Of a stretch of DNA of 64,000 nucleotides, positions 46,201 to 55,671 are shown piece after piece. Position 1 is the first letter of the stretch, and each line of letters starts with the position of its first letter. The DNA is from an uncultured SAR86 cluster bacterium (lineage in GTDB: Bacteria > Pseudomonadota > Gammaproteobacteria > Magnimaribacterales > D2472): assembly GCA_902631785.1 (NCBI GenBank), contig CACOZT010000003.1, forward strand, positions 1 through 64,000, in the 5' to 3' direction. The translations under genes and the position numbers were made by a program. Below the pieces are notes generated by a model, which saw nothing but the letters and a program-made list of their open reading frames with translations, was not told where the DNA came from and made no database searches.

Positions 46201-46592
46201 CTAAGACTCTCCAAAGCAGCTATCATTTTTTCTTGAACTTTTTGAACAGCTTTAAAAGGCCTGATCATGACCTTAAAGTTGCATATCTTGCCGTCTTCAT
46301 TCCATTCAATAATATCAACTCCGTTAACGGATATATCATCAATATAGGTTTCAAACTCTAAAACAGAATTCATTCCGTCATGAATTTCTTTTGTGTATTT
46401 AAATTTTTCCATATTAAAGGATTGGCCGGCAGCATGAAGATACATCATAGTTATATTTTTACCCTCCATTGGAGTAAAAACCACAGGTGATGAAAATACG
46501 GCATCGTCTGAAATAATATTATCTAATAATTTAGGATCATCATTACCAATAACTTCATGCCATTTATCAATTAAATTTTTTGCTTCGTTCAT
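46197..46592 (-). CDS. SnoaL/NTF2-like protein
   Basis: 131 residues in the pattern of the NTF2 fold: an initial helix (LIDKWHEVIGNDDPKLLDNII), DDAVFSSPVVFTP, then strands ending in EWNEDGKICNFKVMIRP. The role is unknown; members include polyketide cyclases and isomerases. It has no signal peptide, unlike its neighbours. Confidence 0.7.
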   Translation of the reverse strand: MNEAKNLIDKWHEVIGNDDPKLLDNIISDDAVFSSPVVFTPMEGKNITMMYLHAAGQSFNMEKFKYTKEIHDGMNSVLEFETYIDDISVNGVDIIEWNEDGKICNFKVMIRPFKAVQKVQEKMIAALESLS

Positions 46593-46678
46593 TTTTAAAG
46601 TTTCAATAAAATAATTACTATATTTTAAACATATAAATATCTAAATATAGTAGTATCTTACATAAAGAGGAGATTTAT

Positions 46679-47110
46679 ATGAAAAACGTATTTTTGTCTT
46701 TGCTTGTTTTGCCAGGTTTACTTTTTGGTATGCATCATGAGAAAAACCCAATAATTTTTTATTTAGATTTAGAAATTGCTGAAGGAAAATCAGATGGTGT
46801 TGAAGAATTTGTTGATTATTTGGTTGGTGCTGTGAATGAGACAGAGCCTAAGACTATGTACTACAAATATTGGATTTCTGATGATAGAAAAAAAGTATCA
46901 CTCATGGAGGTATATCATTCAAATGAGGATGCTATATTCCATATGAATGCATTTGCAGAAGCTCCTCATAGAGATAAATTTCTTGAAACTTTCATAGTAA
47001 AGAGTTTTCAAGTTCTAGGTGATACGAACGATGATTTAAAAAAGGCTATGGAGGCATATACAGATGACCATAGAACTCTCATGAATGGATTCCAAAGAAA
47101 GAGTAAATAA
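46679..47110 (+). CDS. Secreted ABM-like (dimeric alpha/beta barrel) protein
   Basis: 143 residues with a signal peptide (MKNVFLSLLVLPGLLFG) and a strong ribosome site (AGAGGAG). The mature part, with YLDLEIAEGKSDGVEEF, SLMEVYHSNEDAIFHM and the terminal helix, resembles antibiotic-biosynthesis-monooxygenase domains, but enzymatic function is not shown. Its stop overlaps the next ATG by one base. Confidence 0.65.
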   Translation: MKNVFLSLLVLPGLLFGMHHEKNPIIFYLDLEIAEGKSDGVEEFVDYLVGAVNETEPKTMYYKYWISDDRKKVSLMEVYHSNEDAIFHMNAFAEAPHRDKFLETFIVKSFQVLGDTNDDLKKAMEAYTDDHRTLMNGFQRKSK

Positions 47111-47475
47111 TGAGCGATAAGGAACAAATCAAACAATGTATTGATCTTTACTACGCGGGATGCTGTGAGTCTGATTCAAGCAAAATTAAAGAAGCATTTG
47201 ATAATAATGCAATGATTTCAGGATATCTACCTGATGGACTTCATGAAATGAATTTAGATGAGTTTTCAAAATTTGTTTCAGATCAGCAGCCTTCTCCAAA
47301 AGAAAAAGGCGATAAAGAATTTCTTGAAATAATTTCATGTGAAATTGTTGGTGAGACAGCAATTGTTCAAATTAGGGAGGCATACTTGGGAATGATATTT
47401 ATTGATTCATTCTCTTTTTTAAAAAAAGATAATGCATGGAAAATTTATACAAAACTTTTTCATGTTGAATCATAG
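47110..47475 (+). CDS. NTF2-like / putative lumazine-binding family protein
   Basis: 121 residues of NTF2-fold type: IDLYYAGCCESDSSKIKEAF, FSKFVSDQQPSP and the final strands FSFLKKDNAWKIYTKLFH are what I recall of the putative lumazine-binding family (PF12893). No signal peptide. Translation is coupled to the secreted protein before it, which suggests a joint function, unknown. Confidence 0.65.
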   Translation: MSDKEQIKQCIDLYYAGCCESDSSKIKEAFDNNAMISGYLPDGLHEMNLDEFSKFVSDQQPSPKEKGDKEFLEIISCEIVGETAIVQIREAYLGMIFIDSFSFLKKDNAWKIYTKLFHVES

Positions 47476-47501
47476 GTAACACATATATAGAGGAGAAAAA
47501 T

Positions 47502-48356
47502 ATGTTATTAAAAAACAAATTAGCATTAGCTAGTATTATCGGAGTCTTGTTCATTGCGAGTTGTTCAAATGAGATGACTGTTGAATCATCTGGAGATACT
47601 TCTGGCGGTGGTAAAGCTTATGCTGAATTTATGGCTTGTACTGCTGGGCCTGATTTCAATGCTGAAAATGCAATGAAGATGATAGCTGATTGGCAAAAAC
47701 TCATTACAGCGGATTCACTTTTAGGAGCATGGGGATATGTTCCTGCTGCTGATACAAATGCATTCGGTGAAACTCTCTGGTGGGAGCTAAATTGGAGTTC
47801 AAAAGAGGAAGCTGATGCTGAGTGGGCTGCTTGGGTTCAAAACGAAGAGGGCCAAGCATGGAATGAAGAATACTCAAATGTAATGGTATGTGATGGTGAG
47901 GGTAGAAATGCATTTGATGCTGATTATCCTATTGCACCTGGGACATATGGAAGTACTAATGAAAGTGGATATTTCTATAGTGAATTTTATCAATGTAATT
48001 ACAATGAGGGTTCAGGAAGATCAGATGCTGAAGCATTTTTACCAGGTTATGTAAATGCTGTTAGTAATTCTGATTTTAGCGATACAAACTATTCATTTGG
48101 TAATTATTTTGCACATAAAAATGCAGATGGTTCACATGTAGAATCGGATATTGATTTTTTATGGGCAACTTTTACTGATAGTGAAGATTCTATGAAAAAA
48201 GCAAACGAATCATTTGAAAAGGATATTAGAGATGAAATGTTTCCTTTGTTTAGTGAATATGCGACTTGTGCAGAAGTTCCAGATGTTTACCATAGTTGGA
48301 CATTCTACAATAGTGATGCAAAAGATTTCATGCCAGACTTTGCTTCAAGAGATTAA
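47502..48356 (+). CDS. Secreted two-domain lipoprotein, unknown (marine family)
   Basis: 284 residues: lipoprotein signal ending in IASC, a Gly/Ser linker, then two similar halves (KAYAEFMACTAGPDFNAEN... and YFYSEFYQCNYNEGSGRSD...). Each half begins with an aromatic strand and a Cys, then helix, a strand with paired Trp residues (LWWELNW, DFLWATF) and an ending with Cys (MVCDGEG, TCAEVP). The plan is shared with the proteins at 60230 and 61004. Function unknown. A terminator follows. Confidence 0.7.
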   Translation: MLLKNKLALASIIGVLFIASCSNEMTVESSGDTSGGGKAYAEFMACTAGPDFNAENAMKMIADWQKLITADSLLGAWGYVPAADTNAFGETLWWELNWSSKEEADAEWAAWVQNEEGQAWNEEYSNVMVCDGEGRNAFDADYPIAPGTYGSTNESGYFYSEFYQCNYNEGSGRSDAEAFLPGYVNAVSNSDFSDTNYSFGNYFAHKNADGSHVESDIDFLWATFTDSEDSMKKANESFEKDIRDEMFPLFSEYATCAEVPDVYHSWTFYNSDAKDFMPDFASRD

Positions 48357-48371
48357 GTAATTAATAAAAAG

Positions 48372-48401
48372 AGGAGCTGCTTTATGCAGCTTCTTTTTTT
48401 T
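48372..48401 (+). terminator. Rho-independent terminator
   Basis: Hairpin GAGCTGC ... GCAGCTT followed by nine T, 15 bp behind the lipoprotein stop. Confidence 0.8.
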
Positions 48402-48420
48402 ATGGTACATTTTACATAAT

Positions 48421-49506
48421 ATGATTATTGGTGTTCCAACAGAAGTTAAAAATAACGAGAATCGCGTAGGTTTAACTCCTCTTTCAGTTAAACAAATAGT
48501 GGATTCTGGACATGATGTTTTGATACAAAAAAATGCTGGAGCAAACATTGGATTTTTTGATGATCAATATCAAAGTGCTGGCGCAAAATTAATTGATTCT
48601 GCTGAAGAAGTTTATAAATCATCTGAAATGGTTGTAAAGGTCAAAGAGCCTATACCTGATGAATACAAATTTTTGAGAAGTGACTTAACACTTTTTACTT
48701 ATTTGCATCTTGCCGGCGATCCTGAAAATGCAAAGAAATTAATTGATACTGGTGTTACTGGCATCGCATATGAAACAGTGACTTCATCAGATGGGTCTAT
48801 GCCATTACTTGCACCAATGAGCACTATTGCGGGTCAACTCGCATTTGTTGTTGGTTCATATCATCTTCTTAAGCATAACAAAGGAAAAGGTGTCATGATT
48901 GGTCAGATGGATGATATGGATCCTCGAGTGGTTACAGTTATTGGTGCTGGTGTTGCAGGAACTCAATCTATTTTGAAAGCAATTGATAATAAGGCGCTAG
49001 TAAAGGTGGTCGATTCTTCTCAAACAAAACTTGATGATCTTAAATCAAAATATGGATCAAATAATATTGAATATATATTATCAACAAAAGATTCGATTCA
49101 AGTGTCAATCAACGAGTCTGATTTAGTGATAGGAAGTGTATATGTTGTCGGCAAGGAAGCACCTAAAGTTATCACCAGAGAGATGTTATCTTCAATGAAC
49201 CCAGGAACTGTGATGGTAGATGTATCCATTGATCAGGGTGGATGTTTTGAATCAAGCAAGCCTACCACGCATGATAGCCCCACATTTTTGGAGAATGATA
49301 TTGTTCATTACTGTGTAACCAACATGCCAGGCGCAGTTCCATTAACAGCTACTGAAGCATTAAATAAAGTTTCACTTTCATATGTTGAAAATTTAGCAAA
49401 TAATGGTATAAAAAATGCTCTCAATTCTGATGAGCACTTGAGAAATGGGTTAAATATTCTTGACGGAAAAATCGTACATCCAGGTGTTAAAGAAGCTTTA
49501 GAATAA
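48421..49506 (+). CDS. ald: Alanine dehydrogenase
   Basis: It interconverts alanine with pyruvate and ammonia. Typical start MIIGVPTEVKNNENRVGLTP with the substrate Arg, then Lys in VVKVKEPIPDEY, His in YLHLAGDP, the NAD loop VIGAGVAGTQ (about 174-183) and Asp in VDVSIDQGG. The 361 residues are slightly short. It lies only 20 bp behind a terminator, so its promoter must overlap that hairpin region. Confidence 0.93.
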   Translation: MIIGVPTEVKNNENRVGLTPLSVKQIVDSGHDVLIQKNAGANIGFFDDQYQSAGAKLIDSAEEVYKSSEMVVKVKEPIPDEYKFLRSDLTLFTYLHLAGDPENAKKLIDTGVTGIAYETVTSSDGSMPLLAPMSTIAGQLAFVVGSYHLLKHNKGKGVMIGQMDDMDPRVVTVIGAGVAGTQSILKAIDNKALVKVVDSSQTKLDDLKSKYGSNNIEYILSTKDSIQVSINESDLVIGSVYVVGKEAPKVITREMLSSMNPGTVMVDVSIDQGGCFESSKPTTHDSPTFLENDIVHYCVTNMPGAVPLTATEALNKVSLSYVENLANNGIKNALNSDEHLRNGLNILDGKIVHPGVKEALE

Positions 49507-49519
49507 TTTTCAATAAAAA

Positions 49520-50875
49520 ATGCTTAACAAATTAAATTTATATAAATTTTTAATATTTTTTTCTGTTTTCGTTAATGCAACCATTGATGAAAAAAATTCT
49601 TTAATAGAAATTTATGAAAATCCTAATGAGACTAATTCAATAAATATTGTTATTAAAGATAATATAGACATTGCCAATAAAGTAACTTCTGCAGGGTCTT
49701 TGGCATTGAAAGACAACATTGCCCAAAGTAATGCATTCATAATAAATAAATTAGAAAGTGCAAATTATCATATTCTTGGGAAAACAAATCTATCCGAATG
49801 GGCAAATTTTAGATCTAATAGTTCAGTTAGTGGTTGGTCAAGTCTTGGTGGCCAAACTAAACATTTTATAGATGATGCCTATAATCCTTGTGGTTCAAGT
49901 TCAGGATCTGCTGTTGCTGTTTCAATGGGAATTGTAGATGTCGCAATTGGTACTGAAACAAATGGATCAATTTCATGTCCATCATCGGTAAATGGAATTG
50001 TAGGCATGAAACCAACCACAGGTTTGGTTAGCAGGTCTGGTATTGTTCCAATATCTTCTTCTCAGGATACAGCTGGGCCAATGGGAGTAAATGTTGATAT
50101 TGTTGCAAGAACATTAGAAGTTATTGCAGGATATGATGAAAATGATCCCGCCACATCTTTTATACCAACTAATTTTGATTTAAGTTTTTCAAATGCAACA
50201 AAAAATATTTCTCTGAAAGGTGTTCGATTAGGTTTGTTGGATTCAAATAATACAAATCCACAAGTCATTGAATTACATAAAAAATTAAAAGAAATTGTTA
50301 ACTCTTTGGGTGGTGAAATAATCTTGATAAACGATGAGAGAGTTTATCCTGGAGATGCTGAGTCTTATGTTCTTCTCTTCGAGTTCAGAGAAGGTTTGGA
50401 AGAATATCTAAATAATGCTAATTCTTCTATGAAAAAACTTACAGATATTATTGATTTCAATAATGCAAACAAAGATCTTGTTATGCCATATTTTGGACAA
50501 GACATTTTTTATAAGTCTGTCGAAAGCACTAGTTATCTAAAATATTTTTGGTCTAAATACAAAATAAATAAGTCATATAAGTCTACAAAAGATCTCATTG
50601 ATGAATATGATTTAGATGCCTTTATTGGTTTGACTAGAGGTCCTGCATGGAAAATTAATTATGATGGAGGAGATAATGTTGCTATGAATAACTCCCTTGA
50701 ATTTAGTAGTGGAGGGTATGCTGCACATAACGGAATGCCGCATATTACAATTCCATACTTTGAAATTAATAGTTTTCCAGTAGGAATTTCAATCATTGGA
50801 GATCGATGGACTGACAAATCAATTATTGGTTATGCCTCTGCAATTGAAAAAACAAGATATAATTTGGAAAATTAA
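49520..50875 (+). CDS. Secreted amidase-signature hydrolase
   Basis: 451 residues with a signal peptide (1-20). The Ser-Ser-Lys triad is visible: K46 (IVIKDNID), cis-Ser S126 (NPCGSSSGSAVAV) and nucleophile S150 (TETNGSISCPSSVNGIVG). Export makes a role in tRNA amidation impossible; it probably hydrolyses an external or periplasmic amide or peptide. The nearest known relatives I recall are Bacillus-type secreted amidases. Confidence 0.88.
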   Translation: MLNKLNLYKFLIFFSVFVNATIDEKNSLIEIYENPNETNSINIVIKDNIDIANKVTSAGSLALKDNIAQSNAFIINKLESANYHILGKTNLSEWANFRSNSSVSGWSSLGGQTKHFIDDAYNPCGSSSGSAVAVSMGIVDVAIGTETNGSISCPSSVNGIVGMKPTTGLVSRSGIVPISSSQDTAGPMGVNVDIVARTLEVIAGYDENDPATSFIPTNFDLSFSNATKNISLKGVRLGLLDSNNTNPQVIELHKKLKEIVNSLGGEIILINDERVYPGDAESYVLLFEFREGLEEYLNNANSSMKKLTDIIDFNNANKDLVMPYFGQDIFYKSVESTSYLKYFWSKYKINKSYKSTKDLIDEYDLDAFIGLTRGPAWKINYDGGDNVAMNNSLEFSSGGYAAHNGMPHITIPYFEINSFPVGISIIGDRWTDKSIIGYASAIEKTRYNLEN

Positions 50876-50889
50876 TTAAAGGATTTGTA

Positions 50890-51897
50890 ATGGAAAAAGT
50901 TTTAGTTACAGGCGCTACGGGTTATATAGGATTACATTGTATTCAACAGCTTCTTGATCAAGGGTATGCTGTTAACGGTTCTGTGAGGTCACCAGAAAGA
51001 AAGAACGAAATTTATGAAGCACTTAAAAAAAATAATACTGATACAACAAATCTGAATATTTTTAAATTTGACTTAAATGATGATGATGGATGGGACGAAG
51101 GCATGGAGGGTTGCGATTTTTTAATTCATGTTGCGTCACCAATTGCGTTAGAAAGTCAAAGTGAAGATTTTTTTGTTAAACCTGCGGTTGCTGGAGTAAA
51201 AAGAGCATTAAAATTTGCCCAAAAGCACAGTGTTAAAAAAGTTGTTTTAACTTCTTCTGTCGCTGCAATTTTTCATGGGATGGAGCTTAAAGAATACTAT
51301 GATGAGACTGATTGGTCTGATCCAGAAAATCCATCTATTGATCATTATTCTAAAAGTAAAACATTGGCTGAGAAGGCTGCATGGGATTTTGTTGAAAATG
51401 AAGGTCATCCATTTGAGTTAGCCGTTATCAATCCTGCATTAGTTATTGGTCCATCGTTGTCAGGTGATTTGGGGGAATCAAATAAAGCAATTCAAATGGT
51501 AGCCACCGGAAAAATGCCAGTAGCTGTTCCACTTCAATTTGGATATGTGGATGTCAGAGATGTAGCTTCAGCACACATACTAGCTATGAAGAATCCGGCC
51601 AGTAATGGTCAAAGATTTGCGTTGGCAGAAAAAGATCTTTGGTATAAGGAAGTCTCAAAACTTCTTAGAGATAATGGTTTTAAAAAAGCACCAAAGATCA
51701 GCGTTCCTGCATGGATAGCAAGAATAATTGCTAATTTTAGTAAAGAAGCAAAATTAGCGTTACCTTATTTAGGAAGAGTGAGAAGTGTAAAAAATGCAAC
51801 AAATGCAAAAGATATTCTTGGCTGGAAGCCAAGGCCAGCCGAAGAGTCGATACTTGAAATAGCCCAACAAATACAAGACATGGGTTTGATTAAATAA
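50890..51897 (+). CDS. NAD(P)-dependent epimerase/reductase (dihydroflavonol-4-reductase-like)
   Basis: Extended SDR of 335 residues: TGATGYIGLHCIQQL (about 7-21), FLIHVASPIALES, and catalytic Tyr-Lys in HYSKSKTLAE. The segment AKEDLWYKEVS-like C-terminal half binds the substrate. It is probably an aldehyde or ketone reductase. AAAGGA precedes the ATG. It overlaps the convergent 5-alpha-reductase-like gene by 8 bp. Confidence 0.82.
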   Translation: MEKVLVTGATGYIGLHCIQQLLDQGYAVNGSVRSPERKNEIYEALKKNNTDTTNLNIFKFDLNDDDGWDEGMEGCDFLIHVASPIALESQSEDFFVKPAVAGVKRALKFAQKHSVKKVVLTSSVAAIFHGMELKEYYDETDWSDPENPSIDHYSKSKTLAEKAAWDFVENEGHPFELAVINPALVIGPSLSGDLGESNKAIQMVATGKMPVAVPLQFGYVDVRDVASAHILAMKNPASNGQRFALAEKDLWYKEVSKLLRDNGFKKAPKISVPAWIARIIANFSKEAKLALPYLGRVRSVKNATNAKDILGWKPRPAEESILEIAQQIQDMGLIK

Positions 51898-52639
51898 TTC
51901 CTGGAATAATAGCTTTTCTATTTTTTGGATAGTCACTGAATTTTTTCTTATACCATTGATGATGAGCTAGAGCCCTTGGGAATAGATTCGCTATTACCCA
52001 TATTAGAAATACAATACCTGAAATGCTCCATGTCAATATGGCCCATCCAATCCATTCTATAATTTCTCCAAAATAGTTTGGTGCTGACAAATATTTGTAT
52101 AAAAAAGAATGAGGAATATGATAACCAGGCCCTTTCTTCTTTTTTATAGCCATAATTATGTAATCAGATCTAATATTGATATACATACCAAGTAAGAAAA
52201 TTGATAAACCAATTATGAAAGTCGGGCTTGAAATCCAATTTTCAGAGTATTGTGTAAAGTAAAAAATACCAAAAGCCTGAATACTAACGTTTACTAGGTT
52301 GAAAAAGAATGCTGAAAATGCAATTGAAATTGGCATTTTAGGATTGGTCATTTCTATTAAAAAAGGATAAATAAATGTCCTATGAATGTAATGTGTTAAC
52401 CAGATTAAAAGAAATACCTTGTGAATGATTTGCAACTGATCTCTTACGACTAAGGCATAAATTATCATTAAAATTACACATGGTGATTCCATCACAATCC
52501 AGCCAAGTCGGGCAGGTATTTCTATTCCCCATCCCTCTTTAATATGACGTCCGTATGGAGCACTTTCAAAAAATAGATATGCGAAGGTTCCTAAACCTAT
52601 TAGAACCCAAATTAAAGATAGTATATAAAATGTATTCAT
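51890..52639 (-). CDS. Steroid 5-alpha-reductase-family membrane protein
   Basis: 249 residues with about six transmembrane helices. The C-terminal motifs SAPNYFGEIIEWIGWA and NLFPRALAHHQWYKKKF followed by YPKNRKAIIPG are the hallmark of the 3-oxo-5-alpha-steroid 4-dehydrogenase (SRD5A) family, which reduces an enone or polyprenol double bond with NADPH. The bacterial substrate is unknown. It is divergent from the GMC oxidoreductase. Confidence 0.88.
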   Translation of the reverse strand: MNTFYILSLIWVLIGLGTFAYLFFESAPYGRHIKEGWGIEIPARLGWIVMESPCVILMIIYALVVRDQLQIIHKVFLLIWLTHYIHRTFIYPFLIEMTNPKMPISIAFSAFFFNLVNVSIQAFGIFYFTQYSENWISSPTFIIGLSIFLLGMYINIRSDYIIMAIKKKKGPGYHIPHSFLYKYLSAPNYFGEIIEWIGWAILTWSISGIVFLIWVIANLFPRALAHHQWYKKKFSDYPKNRKAIIPGII

Positions 52640-52724
52640 ATAAAAATTTTAAAAACTAAGTTTACAGCTATGATTCTAAATCATAAACTTAATACATAGT
52701 TTGATTTTTTGGGGAAATTTAACA

Positions 52725-54404
52725 GTGAAAAATTATGATTTTGTTATTTTGGGTGCTGGTTCTGCAGGTTGTGTTCTCGCTAGCAAGTTAAGTAAAAATC
52801 CTAACTTTAATGTGTGTTTGATTGAGGCAGGATCAAAAGATAGCGATCCTAGAATTCATATTCCAATAGGTTTTGCATTTTTAGGCGACGGAAGCAAATA
52901 CAGTTGGAACTATGAAACTGTTCCACAAAAAGAATTTGAGAAAGAGGTAGTTGCCCAGCCGGTACAAGAAGTTGTTGATTCTGCTGGCGGTACTCATAAA
53001 GTTGAAACTGAGTCAATGGAGCATAGAAAAGGGTTCCAACCAAGAGGGAAAACATTAGGTGGCTCAAGTTCCATTAACGCAATGTTGTATGTTAGAGGTC
53101 ATAAGTGGGATTATGATCACTGGTCTGAGCTTGGTAATGAAGGCTGGTCATATGATGAAGTATTGCCTTACTTTAAAAGAGCCGAACATAATGAAGTATT
53201 TGATGATCATTTTCATGGACAAAATGGCCCATTGAATGTTTGTAAGATTCGAAATCAAAATACTCCTACAGACGATTTTGTTAAAACGGGATCTGAAATT
53301 TTTGGTTATAACGATGATTTTAATGGAGAAAATCAAGAAGGTATTGGTTATTATCAGACCACTCAAAAAGATGGAAAACGTTGCAGTGCTGCAAAAGCAT
53401 ACCTAGTTCCTTCACTTGATAGAGAAAATCTAACGATCATGACAGACACTAATGTAAATAAAATCATTTTTGAAAATAAGAAAGCAGTCGGTGTTGAGTG
53501 CATAAATGAAAATGGTGAAACAATAACAATAAATGCTGCCAAAGAAGTTATTCTAAGCTCTGGAGCATTCGGTTCTCCTCAAATATTATTGAGATCAGGG
53601 ATCGGACCATCTGAAGAAATTCTTAAACATAATATTGAGCATATTCATGAGTTGCCTGGTGTAGGTAAAAACCTTCAAGATCACATTGATTATCTTTCTG
53701 TGCACAAATATAACTCTATTGAATTAATAGGCTTTTCTCTGAAATCGATTTTCTATAAATTTCCTCTAGAAATTCTGAAATATGTTTTTGCAAAAGTAGG
53801 TATGTTTACATCTACAGTAGCTGAAGCAGGTGGCTTTATTAAATCAAATGATGATAAAAGCATTCCTGATATACAATTACATTTCGCTCCTGCAATGGTA
53901 ATTGATCACGGAAGGACATCGGTTTGGGGTCATGGCCTTAGTTGCCATGTTTGCTTGTTGAGACCAAAATCAAGAGGAGAGGTTACGTTAAATTCTGCAG
54001 ATCCTTTTGATGATCCTCTTATAGATCCAAAATTTCTTTCTCATCCTGATGATGTAACAGACCTTGTCGCTGGTTATAAAAAGATGATGAGCATTTTAAA
54101 TAAAGATCCTGTGGGTAAATATACATCCAAGCACACACAAAGACCTATTGATTTAAACGATGATAAAGATATCGAGCAGGCGATTAGGGAAGACGCTGAT
54201 ACTGTATATCATCCTGTAGGAACTTGCAAAATGGGATCTGATGATATGGCAGTGGTTGATGATAAGTTAAAGGTTCATGGTATTGATGGTTTGAGGGTTG
54301 TCGATGCCTCAATAATGCCAACACTAGTTGGTGGAAACACAAATGCACCTACCATTATGATTGGTGAGAAGGCTTCAGACATGATTCTTAGTGAATGGGA
54401 ATAA
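52725..54404 (+). CDS. GMC-family FAD alcohol/choline dehydrogenase
   Basis: 559 residues from GTG 52725, preceded by GGGGA; a TTG at 52701 is less likely. The FAD site is VILGAGSAGCVLA (about 6-18), GMC signature 1 is RGKTLGGSSSINAM, and signature 2 is SGAFGSPQILLRSGIG. The C-terminal catalytic His-Asn is in DTVYHPVGTCKMG and GGNTNAPTIM. Substrates of the family include choline, glycine betaine aldehyde, alkanols and terpenoid alcohols; no bet genes are near. Confidence 0.9.
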   Translation: MKNYDFVILGAGSAGCVLASKLSKNPNFNVCLIEAGSKDSDPRIHIPIGFAFLGDGSKYSWNYETVPQKEFEKEVVAQPVQEVVDSAGGTHKVETESMEHRKGFQPRGKTLGGSSSINAMLYVRGHKWDYDHWSELGNEGWSYDEVLPYFKRAEHNEVFDDHFHGQNGPLNVCKIRNQNTPTDDFVKTGSEIFGYNDDFNGENQEGIGYYQTTQKDGKRCSAAKAYLVPSLDRENLTIMTDTNVNKIIFENKKAVGVECINENGETITINAAKEVILSSGAFGSPQILLRSGIGPSEEILKHNIEHIHELPGVGKNLQDHIDYLSVHKYNSIELIGFSLKSIFYKFPLEILKYVFAKVGMFTSTVAEAGGFIKSNDDKSIPDIQLHFAPAMVIDHGRTSVWGHGLSCHVCLLRPKSRGEVTLNSADPFDDPLIDPKFLSHPDDVTDLVAGYKKMMSILNKDPVGKYTSKHTQRPIDLNDDKDIEQAIREDADTVYHPVGTCKMGSDDMAVVDDKLKVHGIDGLRVVDASIMPTLVGGNTNAPTIMIGEKASDMILSEWE

Positions 54405-54410
54405 ATTAAA

Positions 54411-54725
54411 TTGAAGATTCTTTATATTTTTTTAATATTATTTGGAATTAACTCAGTTTCAGATGAGTTTATCGTGATAGATGTTAGAACACTTGAAGAA
54501 TTTGAGTCAGGTCATATCGAGGATTCATCCAATATTGAATGGCAAGAAATATCATCAATAGCAGATAATATTAATAAAGATCAAAAAATTTATTTATATT
54601 GCAGAAGCGGAAGAAGATCTCAAAACGCTACTGATATTTTGGTAGACCTAGGATATAAAGATGTTACAAATTTAGGTGGTATAAAGGATGCTGCCATTTT
54701 TTTAGAAAGAAACATTACTGAATGA
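54411..54725 (+). CDS. Periplasmic rhodanese-like protein
   Basis: 104 residues starting with TTG (no ATG or GTG fits), with a signal peptide (MKILYIFLILFGINSVS). A single rhodanese domain: VIDVRTLEEFESGHI and the active loop YCRSGRRSQ with the catalytic Cys, similar in size to PspE/GlpE. It overlaps the patatin gene by 4 bp (ATGA). Confidence 0.85.
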   Translation: MKILYIFLILFGINSVSDEFIVIDVRTLEEFESGHIEDSSNIEWQEISSIADNINKDQKIYLYCRSGRRSQNATDILVDLGYKDVTNLGGIKDAAIFLERNITE

Positions 54726-55645
54726 GAAACTTTTTTAGTTTTCTTAGCAAATTTTCACACAAAAAAATTATATGCTTCGATGGTGGAGGAGTTAGAACAA
54801 TTGCATCATTAGTTTTTCTTCAAAAACTTGAAGCAGAAAGCGGCAAAAAAATTTCGGATATTTTTGATATGTTTATTGGAACCAGTGCAGGTGCATTCAA
54901 TGCAGCGTGTTTCGCCTATGGAGGATTTACTGCAGATAAAATCAAACGCTATTGGTCAAAAAATTACTTAGATCAAATTATGAAGAGTTCTTTTTTTTGG
55001 GACAAAGCGTCACTTGTTCAAGCAAGACCAAGATACGAAAGTGAGGGAAGATTAAAATTATTAGAGGAAATTTTTAAATCAGACAAACTTCAACAATCAA
55101 CTAAACCATTCCTTTGTTACGCATATGATATCGAAAATCGATCGCATGCAATTTTTGATTCTATAAATACACCAGATGTTACATTTAAGGATGCTATTGC
55201 AGCATCAAGCGCTGCACCAATGTATTTTCCTTCTTATCAAATGGAGGATAAGTCTTGGATGATAGATGGAAGCATTATAACTAACAATCCAACTCTTGTT
55301 GGATATACATACTCAAAGAAATTATTAGATACAAATAATATTAGAATCCTTAGCATTGGTTCTGGGCAAAATAAAACTAAAATTGATGGAGAAAATTCAA
55401 CCAATTGGGGAGGCGTTGGATGGTTAAGAAATGATATTATGGGTATGCTTTTAGACTCAGAAATTCATAATCAAATTTCAAATAGTATTTTTGATGATAA
55501 TTATCTAAGAATAAACTCTCCACTAGGTAAAGTTAATCGATTTTTAGATGATGATTCAGATGAAAATTTGGAGAAAATACACCTTATGGGAATGGAGTGG
55601 TGGTCAGATTTTGGAGACCAAGCACTGAAATTTATTGAAACTTAA
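54722..55645 (+). CDS. Patatin-like phospholipase
   Basis: 307 residues. Oxyanion loop DGGGVR (20-25), nucleophile S55 in GTSAG (53-57) and Asp D182 in IDGSIITNNP complete the Ser-Asp dyad; SSAAPMYFP is also family-typical. It has no signal peptide, so it probably acts on the inner leaflet. Its start is coupled to the rhodanese. CapV-type phage-defence patatins share this fold but no cyclase gene is near. Confidence 0.88.
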   Translation: MRNFFSFLSKFSHKKIICFDGGGVRTIASLVFLQKLEAESGKKISDIFDMFIGTSAGAFNAACFAYGGFTADKIKRYWSKNYLDQIMKSSFFWDKASLVQARPRYESEGRLKLLEEIFKSDKLQQSTKPFLCYAYDIENRSHAIFDSINTPDVTFKDAIAASSAAPMYFPSYQMEDKSWMIDGSIITNNPTLVGYTYSKKLLDTNNIRILSIGSGQNKTKIDGENSTNWGGVGWLRNDIMGMLLDSEIHNQISNSIFDDNYLRINSPLGKVNRFLDDDSDENLEKIHLMGMEWWSDFGDQALKFIET

Positions 55646-55671
55646 TTCAATTTTTTTTATATAATAACCTC

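Noticed and set aside
54722..55645. CBASS phage-defence effector CapV
   Set aside because: Patatin motifs fit, but no cyclic-nucleotide synthase or accessory defence gene is adjacent; the partner is a rhodanese.
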